From JAADJA01 sp963840975 (GTDB lineage Bacteria > Bacteroidota > Bacteroidia > Bacteroidales > JAADJA01), in the NCBI GenBank assembly GCA_963840975.1, contig CAWJBC010000002.1, positions 186,001-250,000 of the forward strand: a stretch of DNA of 64,000 nt, written 5' to 3'. The notes beneath the pieces were generated by a model, which worked only from the letters and a program-made list of their open reading frames with translations, did no database searches and was not told the origin of the DNA. The translations under genes and the position numbers were made by a program. Positions 51,401 to 59,315 of this stretch are shown piece by piece. How positions within the stretch are numbered: the first letter of the stretch is position 1; each line of letters starts with the position of its first letter.

Positions 51401-52707
51401 AAAAGGTTAGCACCTGTAACCAAACCCGTTCCATTCATATGATATTTTGCAAGAAAACATCCCGATCCTGTTCCAAATCCATAATTGGTTCCAAGAACAG
51501 GAGTATAAAAATAGGAGAACAGGTTATTGTTAACATTCGAAAATATGGTTAATGTATTGTTAAAAAGCCAGGTTTCACCAGCTGCTGTGGTTACAAAAGC
51601 GATAATTTTTACATCTTCCAGTGTGGTCGGATTCCATCCTGTAAAGTTATATTTTGCGCCAGTATTGGCTGCCAGGTTAATGGAACTTTGTGTAGATGTA
51701 TACTTTAAAGTATTGGTAGCCACATCACGTACTTCAACAGTCAGGTTAAATGTAGCAGAAGCTGCAGAAACATTTGCAACCCTGACATCAATTGGAGTCG
51801 GTGTTCCAAAACCAACCGGAACTTTCTCCAAAGTATAAATGTTGGTTACGGCTAAAACATCCGTAGCACCTGCCAATCCAAGGCGGGTAGCCGGACGAAA
51901 TGCTGAAACAACAAGAGTAGTTGGCATGGAAACGGTACTTCTTTGTCCATAAAGACTATTTGCTAATGAGGTGTTGCAGTAATGAACGACTGCCCCTGTG
52001 CCAACGGTTCCTGGGTTAGAGAACTCCCATGCAACATAAATACCCCCACCAGTATAGGTAAATGGAGAACCACCTGTAAAAGGAATATCATAATATCCTG
52101 CAGGTGAAATCGGAACGGTAAAACTTGCATTGCTGTTTACCAGTGTAAATCCGGTAGTGGTCCAGCTTGCTCCCAATGTATAAGTAACATCCGTGGTATT
52201 CATTAGATACACATTGAGTGTACCCGTCTGGGACGTGACTCCGGCTGCCTGAATAAGAAAGCCTATCGAATTGATAACATTTCCGTTGGTCATACCAACA
52301 GCAGCCAATTCAGAAGCAAGTATCAGATACTCAGTCCGCTGGTAATTAAATGTATTACCCGGAGCCCGTGTGTTACCGGAGGTTCCTCCCGTGGATGGAA
52401 GTGCCCAAACCGTAACATCATCAGTCCCTTCGGTTCCTTTAATTACAGCCTGCGGATCAAAATTCGGATCAAAAGAATCTCCCGGCTCGCCAACAACTTC
52501 GCTTGCCAGAGCGGAAACCGCTACCGGAATATCAATTGCTGAATTAGTTCCCTGAGATTTCGTTATGGTTGTTGTTGTTTTCTTAACCTGAGTATCGGAA
52601 ACCAGCCCTTTGGCTGTTTGTTTCCCACTCTGAGCCTGCACAACGACAATGGCTGACAAGAGCAATAGCGTCATCGTCAGCCTGATTAATTTTGTAAACA
52701 TTTTCAT
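48478..52707 (-). CDS. Large secreted CARDB/lectin-like protein with dockerin-like C-terminus
   Basis: 1409 residues. Signal peptide (LLLLSAIVVVQAQS) and a Lys/Thr-rich leader, then beta-sandwich domains: CARDB-like segments (about 285-390 and 555-655; VTITVFNGGTSTQSNIPVSY), a PPC-like stretch (about 780-930) and a LamG/concanavalin-like domain (about 960-1170; DQFDTYAAGVQLALQNPTDW, FYAYTGTGGLD). The last 165 residues are the CNA-B/dockerin-like module (GNVYYGNTGTTKPMATNTTV, GGGITTADGITVARFAVGIG, ADVNKSNSISTSDGILVKRR, ICSGDVNGSYTPPAE). No type-A T9SS domain. Predicted extracellular; enzymatic residues not seen. Confidence 0.82.
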   Translation of the reverse strand: MKMFTKLIRLTMTLLLLSAIVVVQAQSGKQTAKGLVSDTQVKKTTTTITKSQGTNSAIDIPVAVSALASEVVGEPGDSFDPNFDPQAVIKGTEGTDDVTVWALPSTGGTSGNTRAPGNTFNYQRTEYLILASELAAVGMTNGNVINSIGFLIQAAGVTSQTGTLNVYLMNTTDVTYTLGASWTTTGFTLVNSNASFTVPISPAGYYDIPFTGGSPFTYTGGGIYVAWEFSNPGTVGTGAVVHYCNTSLANSLYGQRSTVSMPTTLVVSAFRPATRLGLAGATDVLAVTNIYTLEKVPVGFGTPTPIDVRVANVSAASATFNLTVEVRDVATNTLKYTSTQSSINLAANTGAKYNFTGWNPTTLEDVKIIAFVTTAAGETWLFNNTLTIFSNVNNNLFSYFYTPVLGTNYGFGTGSGCFLAKYHMNGTGLVTGANLFIGNHSTATGNVIYAVMFNSAGTIVAQSPNYTILAGDLATLKSFTFTSPVVVSNADYYVGLAQTVGAVAWYCMGSAVEAPQRGGTFYTAPLAGGLPGEFTGDYKYLIEAQLGALLANDVGVSLITSPASGPVGVQNVTITVFNGGTSTQSNIPVSYTYNSNTFNGTVPGPLATGASVSYTFPTTINPPLGANTLTACTNLVGDGNAANDCNTVNFNISPPYTCLWSVNLYDDFGDGWNGAQMDVIVDGYTLLDNITLAAGTGPVTYTFGINTGSAISTAFVVNGGYPEECIYEIVNNFGTVVGSSGPTGVVGVPPSNLNLTGNCECQVICPVGGIAEGEAQIPDLGTEVTNGGCNMASPLFTNVPTPTLTPVVYCGQTNTYITATGTGRDTDWYRFDATSSPATYWNFNITCTAEFSLQVLLIDAGADNCTDYSIVTAVTVNACETATINADYPSGIYYIWVGPQTSVGNPYPYGGGPYDYVLSYTGTALGYPVINPAPPATITKTVAPGGSTTENLTIGNSGTYKLDYSAVTSGTFSNVWNDQFDTYAAGVQLALQNPTDWTTWSAAPGSAEDPVVSSAQAYTGANSVLITGVNDCVHLFPNYTSGSYKVSHRMYVTPGNVGYYNTLLSFDAVNAVYEWGMQVAFEVDGTATLDAGVFAAATFTYTPGTWMLNEVYVDLDNDYAEYWFNGTFVWSWQWSVGTGGYTTNQLAANNFYAYTGTGGLDTPLFYIDDYRLEVASNDWLTINGGLGANGSIAVGAPAATLTLGINSTGKPVGTYTKTINLVTNELSGAKNSYTITVNMIVGYALSGNVYYGNTGTTKPMATNTTVTLTPGPTVNTEALGVYDIRPLANGTYKLSGTTTKAGGGITTADGITVARFAVGIGTLTNLQLRAADVNKSNSISTSDGILVKRRAVGLSSAWAAPVYVFDGPFGAPNPVLDGLSITISGANVVQEFRTICSGDVNGSYTPPAE

Positions 52708-52990
52708 TTGTACATTTTTTTAAGTTAATTTAATTAAATTGTTAGTTGTTGTTATCATTTTTTTGCAGAAAAACCAAATCTAAATATCATAATCCACTTT
52801 ATAAACAACGCATTTTACTCACACAGATCATACCGTTTGGATTATGAACCAATTTCACATCTTCTTTAAGTATTAATCAACGACGGAATTTTATTCCTTT
52901 ACAAAATTAAACTAAAAAAATTGAAACTGCCGCTAAAATTACAAAAATAATTTAATAAGGAATTGCTGACTTGTTAATTTTTAGTTAAAT
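52708..52990. other. Intergenic region upstream of the 52707 gene
   Basis: About 280 bp of AT-rich sequence containing the 5' region of the gene on its left and ending in the terminator of the gene on its right. No ORF, tRNA or repeat recognised. Confidence 0.4.
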
Positions 52991-53031
52991 AAAACTGCCT
53001 CGCCGGAAAAAGTTTCCGGCGAGGCAGTTTT
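52991..53031 (-). terminator. Terminator of the 1848-residue surface protein gene
   Basis: A perfect 19-bp stem (52991-53009 / 53013-53031) with a 3-nt loop, starting aaaactgcctcgccgg. It lies 37 bp after the stop at 53068. Confidence 0.85.
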
Positions 53032-53067
53032 CAATAAATAATGTAAAGGCTTATTTTTATCTTCCCG

Positions 53068-56000
53068 TTATTCAGCGGGAGGTGTGAAGCTGCCGTTTAC
53101 ATCCCCAGAACATATTGTTCTCAACTCTTTGTTTACATCACTTCCCGAAACAGTGACAGGCATACCGTCAAGAACCGGGTTGGGAGCGCCAAAAGGTCCG
53201 TCAAATACGTATACCGGAGCAGCCCATGTAGATGACAAACCAACAGCCCGGCGTTTTACAAGAATACCATCACTTGTGGAAATGCTGTTCGACTTGTTGA
53301 CATCGGCCGATCTGAGTTGCAAATTAGTCAATGTACCAATCCCAACTGCAAACCGTGCTACCGTAATACCATCCGCAGTGGTTATACCTCCACCAGTCTT
53401 AGTGGTAGCACCATATAATTTATATGAACCGTCGGAAATACCGGTAATCTCATAATATCCAAGGGCTCCTGTCGGAACAGTTGCGCCAGGTGTGAGGGTT
53501 ACGGTTGTATTTGTTGCCATCGGTTTGGTAGTTCCGGTATTTCCATAATACACGTTACCATATACCCTGAATCCACAAACATCGGATAAAATCTGGGTGG
53601 AAGCGGTTGTTGCAGAACCAGTATAACCTGATGCCAAAATAAACTTCATTTGACCACCAGCCAGAAGAACAGAACCCGTATAAGCTCCTAAAACAGCTGT
53701 TGGAACGTTAGGCATTGCATTCCAGGTATCAGTAGCAGGGGTATATACATAGCTAGGATTAGGTGTTGCAGGTGTCCAGGCTGATGAAGGTGATCCACCA
53801 CCCATTATAACTTTTCCGGCACACCATGGCGCAGCATCAAATCTGTACATAGTGCCACCCGGATAAGCTGTACCTGTTGTCCAAACAATGGTTGCAGGAT
53901 TTACAGGGTCTATTTCCCCCCTATAGGTAGTAGAAGTGATCACTGACAGATCAGCACCGCCCACATAAACCAGGGTCCTTGTTCCGGTTGCCAGTGAAAA
54001 AGCGCCTCCAAAAACAGGTGTAGGTATTGAAGTAGCGGTGGTCCATGTATTAGCTGCAATATCATAAAGATAAACTGTGCTGATTACCGTACTGGCTGCG
54101 TCAACTCCACCGACTGTATAAATATAGTTGGTACCATAACCAACGGCTTTCATCCAGGCTAATGCCTGAGGCAGAGGAGCTATTGCCGACCAGACATTGG
54201 TTGCTATATCATACACATAACATTCGGGTTGATAAACCACCCCATCAGAACCACCGATATGATAAACTTTATTGCCAACCACAGCGCTTGCTGCGACACC
54301 TCGTGCTACCGGAAGACTTGCTCCTGCTGCCCAGGTATTGTTAACAACATCATAAATCGAAAGTTCATTGTTTAAAGTTGATGTTGTATTACCACCGATT
54401 GTGAAAAGGTATCCCATATTTGTGGGTGAAGTATAACCAACCCCCGTTCCCATATAGGATTGTACCAGAGCGCCTGTACCTGAAGTCCATGCAATATTGG
54501 TAACAGTAACAGGAGCTGATTTACAATCGTTGCTCGGGTCCAAATCGCCAACCAACTGTGTACACACGTTAATGGTGTACGTACCAAGGGCTGCTGCCCA
54601 GGGTCCGAAAGTTACCTGAACTGATGCGCCAGGAGTCAATGTAACAGATTGAGTTGATGTATAACTACCGGGAGTAATGGTCATGTTGACATTGAAAGTT
54701 TCCGAATTTGAGCCATTATTTTTCACAGTAGCCAAAGGATTGACAGCACCCGGAGCAATAAAGGCTGCCATATCAACAGATACAGTAGCTGCATCATGAG
54801 CAAGAGGCACCACCATACAAACATCATCCACATACCAGTTATCTAACTGGAAATGGTTTCCATTCATATACCATTGAACAATGACATTTCCGGATAGGGT
54901 TATCGGTATATCCAAAGTTTCAGGACCTACATCACCGCCGCCTGATATAAGTGTCCATCCAGTTGTCCAGGTAGCACCATTATCGTTGCTGAATCTTACA
55001 CTTAATGTTAGGCCTGCCCCGTAGTCATCATAAAAATGTTTAAAGCTGAGAACTGCACCACCCGCAGGCACAACAAATACTGGTGTTGTGAGCCATGATT
55101 CTCCGATTACGTTTTGCCAGGCAGCATGCATTTCATTGACAGCACCACCTGCAAGATTAGTTGTATTCACATTCCAGCGATCTGAAGTTACTGCTGGAGC
55201 ATATCCCTGTGTCCAGCACAATGGAAATGTAAGAACATCAAAACTATTACAATATGGCAGAATATAACTATCACAAGGAGTGTTGAAAGTAAAAGGACCT
55301 ACCCAGTCGCTGTAATCACCAGATCCGCAATCGTCCCTCACATAGAACGAATAAGAAGAAGAAGCTGAAAGCCCGGTTTTTGTATATGGGCTGGTTTTGC
55401 CAGCATCAGTAGGAGTTCCTGTTGGTGTGAAGCCTGCTGTACCAAATTCAATATCAGACAAACCTGATGCACTGACCCAGGTAAGATCAGCCTGGGCAGT
55501 TGTTATATTTGTTGCACCAAGACTTCCCGGATTCGGGCAGGTTGGACCTTCATCAACATACACATCATCAATTATCAGGTCGTCATAGAACGGACTTCCT
55601 GCACCCTTATCCACAACAAATCTGAACTGGACATCGCCGGTAATAGTATAAGGTGCGATGGACGCAATTACTTCTACCCAATTTGGATCGTTATCTGTAG
55701 GTCCCCAATAATAAATAGAATTATTCCATGCAGCGCCATCCCAAAGGTCAACCCTTAAAGTTTGATAACTTGCATCGTTAATATTGTTATTGAAAAGGAA
55801 GAACCTCAAGGCCGGGTTGGTAAGTGCGGAAACATCAATAAGAGGTGTTGTCAGGGTAATTCCAACAATTGAAACAGAGCCGGAACCGTCAACACCGGCA
55901 AAACTACCTCCTGTTCCTGAATGATCAGTTAAACCGGTTGCGCCGTATCCCGGCCATGTTGTAGTAAACAACCAGGTCTGCGGACCTGACATAGTCCAGC

Positions 56001-58614
56001 AATTTGGAATCGTTGTGTTCTGAAAATGCTCTGCGAAAGGAGCTGTAAAAGTAGCACAGGCTGTATAGAAGCTATAGGGCCCAACCCAGTTGCTATACAA
56101 ACTTCCGCCACAATTATCCCTAACATAAAATGAATATTGTGTCATAGGATTTAAACCACCTTTGGTATATGGGCTGGTTTTGCCAACATCTGTTGGGGTT
56201 CCTGTAGGAGTAAATCCAAATGGACCGAATTCAATATCCGATAATCCTGAAAAGCTGGTCCAGGTAAGATCGGCTGAAACCCCGCTAATATTAGTTGCAC
56301 CTAATGCGGTTGGGTTTGGACAGTCAGGCGTTTCTTCAATCCTGAAATCATCAAAGCTTAAATACCAGGGAGTTGAGGTCACAGAAGTACTTTTTACTCC
56401 GAAATAATAGGTGCCTGTTGCTGCAGGGATTATTGTATATTTAAATTCTGTATAGGCAGAATTATTACAAACAATAGCTGTGGCAAGCACATTTGTCATC
56501 CCAGCTGAATTTTGTGATCCTCCATATGCAACATCCATCAAGAAATCAACAGGGCTTGTGATATACTTATTCATCATCCAAAATGAGAAGTCATAGGAAA
56601 CACCCGAAGTCAGACTGAATCCCGGGGTATAAATCCATGTTGTATTATTATAATATGTATAAAGGAACTTTGTGCCTGAATGTGGTCCATAATAAGATCC
56701 TGTTGTGGCAGATGAATATGGACCACTGGTTCCGACTACGTTTTCATAACCCCAGCATAAAGGGAGAATTTTAGATCCAACAGTTACCATGCCTTCAAAA
56801 TCTTCTAACCATGGTAAAGATACAATCGGTCCGCATTCAGTTGTAAAACTCCAGATCGGTCCTGGGGTTTCAGCCTTTGCTGCGTTGCGGGCTACAACCT
56901 GCCAATAATAGGTTGTTGTGTAACTCATCGTACCCGGATCATAAGTTCCGGTTGCGCCGGCTGTAGCATTGTCTACTACCTTGGTTACAGGTGGTGTCAC
57001 CGTTCCAAAGAATAAATCATACGTTTCGGTATTTATACCAAATGTCCATCCAAGATCTGCATTAAGGGACACCCCTGTTGCAAGTGTAGCCGGACTTGGT
57101 GTTGTTGGAGCATAAGGGAGGTTGGTCGAAGTTGTGAAAGACCAGACTGGTCCATTGATATTTCCAGCACCATTTTTAGCAATTACCTGCCAGTAATATG
57201 TGGTAGAGTAATTCAAATTTCCGGGAGGATCATAACTTCCAGGGTTGGTAGCAACACCATTTGTCACAACCACAGTTACCGGAGGATTTACGGTTCCGAA
57301 CAGAAGGTCATAATTATTGGTATTGGCGCCGAAGCTCCATCCAAGGTTAGTAGTAACTAATACAGCAGTAGCTAAGTTAGCCGGTGCTGGTCCGTAAGGA
57401 TCGCCAGGGGTTAAAGGAGGTGAAAAAGTAAAAGTCCTTCCAGTGGGCGGGAATACGGTGGTTGACAAAGTACAGGTAGCTGTATTGCTAGCTCCTGCTG
57501 TGGTAGCGGTCCAGTCGGTGGTGGTGGTTCGGTTGTTATAGTCTGTATTGGTTGCTCCCCTTAAACCAACCTGTCCTGTGGCTGATGTTGTACTGCCAAC
57601 CCATGTACCATAAACAATCTCAACAACATTGGTCGTTTCATTTAGCCTGATCTGGAAATTCATTAACTGACCATAAGCAGATGTACCATAACTTTTGAAA
57701 TTTTTGTACTGAATAACGTGAATTCTGTTTGGGGCAATTCCCAGTGTTTCGGTTCTGATTTCTGCACTGTAAACTACACACGCATGTAAGGTAGCTGTAA
57801 CAGTAGCATTGGCTGACATTGTAATGGTTCCTGCACCTGCATCAAAAGCAGTGATGGTAGTTCCGGCAGGAATATTCGTGGCTGTGATCTCTTCTCCAAC
57901 AACCACCCCTCCAAAAGAAGTTGCGGCAATTGCACTTAATACATTACTGCCCGAAGTGGTTGTTGCCTGCAAAGCAAACCTTCCATCAAGATCTTTTCCA
58001 TATGCAGAAGCTGCTCCAGCATAAGCGGTGGTTGATGAAATAGGAGAATAATTACCTCCTGTGGGAAGAGTTGCACCAAACGTGATATGACCATTGGTAT
58101 TGATGTTAAAATCGGTATAAGGCACACCATTAAAAACGAATGTAAATGGTATAGCCTGTGCTGAATAATTTACATCATCAAGATAAGTCGTCCCGGTACC
58201 GGGAATAGAACTGGCAACGACAGTACCTCCGGTGATAGGAGTGTAAGTTCCGGCGGATTGAGTAAAGGTATAGCCGGAGGCTGCATCAGAAGGATTCTCC
58301 CCTTTATCAAAACTAAAAGGATTGAGTAATCCGTTCATCATTAAAATTTCTTCAGCTTTTTGAAGAGCTTCAGCGTCCTTTAACGACTCAACCGTAATTC
58401 CTTGCTTTTGAAGCAGTACGATTTCATCTTCCGAGTATCCCGTTTCGTTGAGGATGGAAATTTGCTCCTCATTGTATTGGGTAAGGAATTCTTTTTTCAG
58501 CTCGACTTTGGCTGGTGCTTTGGACGACGCATTATTCTGCGCCTGCACCATCAGCACCGATGATGATATGAGCAGTATCATCAACATTTGCCACAATTTT
58601 GTAAACTTTCTCAT
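53068..58614 (-). CDS. Giant secreted Fn3/jelly-roll/Kelch protein with dockerin-like C-terminus
   Basis: 1848 residues. Signal peptide (MILLISSSVLMVQAQ), a charged helical leader (about 30-95; QISILNETGYSEDEIVLLQK), a beta domain with GRFALQATTT, two Fn3-like modules (NLGWSFGANTNNYDLLFGTV, DLGWTFGINTETYDLFFGTV), then three MAM/jelly-roll-like segments separated by Fn3-like repeats (ADLTWTSFSGLSDIEFG, ADLTWVSASGLSDIEFG). From about 1270 onward come CARDB (1270-1370), Kelch propeller (1380-1660) and CNA-B/dockerin-like (1680-1848) domains, closely matching the protein at 44471. Tail ICSGDVNGSFTPPAE. The leader may act as a propeptide. No type-A T9SS domain. Confidence 0.83.
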   Translation of the reverse strand: MRKFTKLWQMLMILLISSSVLMVQAQNNASSKAPAKVELKKEFLTQYNEEQISILNETGYSEDEIVLLQKQGITVESLKDAEALQKAEEILMMNGLLNPFSFDKGENPSDAASGYTFTQSAGTYTPITGGTVVASSIPGTGTTYLDDVNYSAQAIPFTFVFNGVPYTDFNINTNGHITFGATLPTGGNYSPISSTTAYAGAASAYGKDLDGRFALQATTTSGSNVLSAIAATSFGGVVVGEEITATNIPAGTTITAFDAGAGTITMSANATVTATLHACVVYSAEIRTETLGIAPNRIHVIQYKNFKSYGTSAYGQLMNFQIRLNETTNVVEIVYGTWVGSTTSATGQVGLRGATNTDYNNRTTTTDWTATTAGASNTATCTLSTTVFPPTGRTFTFSPPLTPGDPYGPAPANLATAVLVTTNLGWSFGANTNNYDLLFGTVNPPVTVVVTNGVATNPGSYDPPGNLNYSTTYYWQVIAKNGAGNINGPVWSFTTSTNLPYAPTTPSPATLATGVSLNADLGWTFGINTETYDLFFGTVTPPVTKVVDNATAGATGTYDPGTMSYTTTYYWQVVARNAAKAETPGPIWSFTTECGPIVSLPWLEDFEGMVTVGSKILPLCWGYENVVGTSGPYSSATTGSYYGPHSGTKFLYTYYNNTTWIYTPGFSLTSGVSYDFSFWMMNKYITSPVDFLMDVAYGGSQNSAGMTNVLATAIVCNNSAYTEFKYTIIPAATGTYYFGVKSTSVTSTPWYLSFDDFRIEETPDCPNPTALGATNISGVSADLTWTSFSGLSDIEFGPFGFTPTGTPTDVGKTSPYTKGGLNPMTQYSFYVRDNCGGSLYSNWVGPYSFYTACATFTAPFAEHFQNTTIPNCWTMSGPQTWLFTTTWPGYGATGLTDHSGTGGSFAGVDGSGSVSIVGITLTTPLIDVSALTNPALRFFLFNNNINDASYQTLRVDLWDGAAWNNSIYYWGPTDNDPNWVEVIASIAPYTITGDVQFRFVVDKGAGSPFYDDLIIDDVYVDEGPTCPNPGSLGATNITTAQADLTWVSASGLSDIEFGTAGFTPTGTPTDAGKTSPYTKTGLSASSSYSFYVRDDCGSGDYSDWVGPFTFNTPCDSYILPYCNSFDVLTFPLCWTQGYAPAVTSDRWNVNTTNLAGGAVNEMHAAWQNVIGESWLTTPVFVVPAGGAVLSFKHFYDDYGAGLTLSVRFSNDNGATWTTGWTLISGGGDVGPETLDIPITLSGNVIVQWYMNGNHFQLDNWYVDDVCMVVPLAHDAATVSVDMAAFIAPGAVNPLATVKNNGSNSETFNVNMTITPGSYTSTQSVTLTPGASVQVTFGPWAAALGTYTINVCTQLVGDLDPSNDCKSAPVTVTNIAWTSGTGALVQSYMGTGVGYTSPTNMGYLFTIGGNTTSTLNNELSIYDVVNNTWAAGASLPVARGVAASAVVGNKVYHIGGSDGVVYQPECYVYDIATNVWSAIAPLPQALAWMKAVGYGTNYIYTVGGVDAASTVISTVYLYDIAANTWTTATSIPTPVFGGAFSLATGTRTLVYVGGADLSVITSTTYRGEIDPVNPATIVWTTGTAYPGGTMYRFDAAPWCAGKVIMGGGSPSSAWTPATPNPSYVYTPATDTWNAMPNVPTAVLGAYTGSVLLAGGQMKFILASGYTGSATTASTQILSDVCGFRVYGNVYYGNTGTTKPMATNTTVTLTPGATVPTGALGYYEITGISDGSYKLYGATTKTGGGITTADGITVARFAVGIGTLTNLQLRSADVNKSNSISTSDGILVKRRAVGLSSTWAAPVYVFDGPFGAPNPVLDGMPVTVSGSDVNKELRTICSGDVNGSFTPPAE

Positions 58615-59315
58615 ACAATTTAAAATTTAGGTTAAAAAATATTAATGTTAATTATAAAAACCTTGATTAAGGATGATTTGATATAATAGATGCATTTCGG
58701 TAAAACCGGAGGATACTTCTCTACACCGACAGGATGACGATAATCTTTTCATTTTCAATGGGGTAGTTAATTTAACAACCTGAAAATTTATGCGGTTTAA
58801 TGCTAAAGTACGTGTCACAAAAATAAATCATTTTTTTATAAAATCAACATTTTGAAAAATTTTATTTTAGATGTGCCCACTTTTCAGCTTTATCAAGGTG
58901 CTTTATTTTTTCATGAATGGGCATATATAAAAAGATATACAATTATACCAAAGAAGTTTGCAGAAGGTTTTTAAATGGCTATTCTGCAAAGTTTTTCATA
59001 TTTATCCGTTTCGTCTTCATAGAAATATTGGGGGGAAAATAAAATGTAAACTTAATTTTGATAACCCCGTTAAAATGGATTTAATAAAGTTGTGTACTTT
59101 TGCAAAAGCAGATTTTGTAATAATTCACTTATTGTTCTAAAAATAGAAATGAATAACATCTGCATAATTTTTCTACCAATATAATTTGGTAATTATTTTT
59201 ATAGCTATTTTTGAAACGGTTTTACTCCTTAATTTTTTAATGGTTTTTTGGTAAAAATAATTATAATGAAGTCCAAAGTTATTCAATAAATTCACTAATT
59301 AAATTTAAAAATCAA
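58615..59315. other. Divergent intergenic region (about 700 bp)
   Basis: It separates two outward-reading surface genes. It is AT-rich with no convincing ORF; a 60-codon frame at 58958 lacks features. A 9-bp inverted repeat tttgcagaa (58957-58965) / ttctgcaaa (58982-58990) and the promoter at 59185-59213 are the only structures noticed. Confidence 0.5.
59185..59213 (+). promoter_or_regulatory. Candidate promoter of the 951-residue T9SS protein
   Basis: TTTG at 59185-59188, 17 bp, then TATTTTTG at 59206-59213; this fits the Bacteroidetes -33/-7 layout. The implied leader is about 95 nt. Confidence 0.45.

Noticed and set aside
58958..59140. 60-codon ORF in the divergent intergenic region
   Set aside because: Cys/Phe/Lys-rich sequence typical of translated AT-rich DNA, no start context, and it overlaps an inverted repeat.
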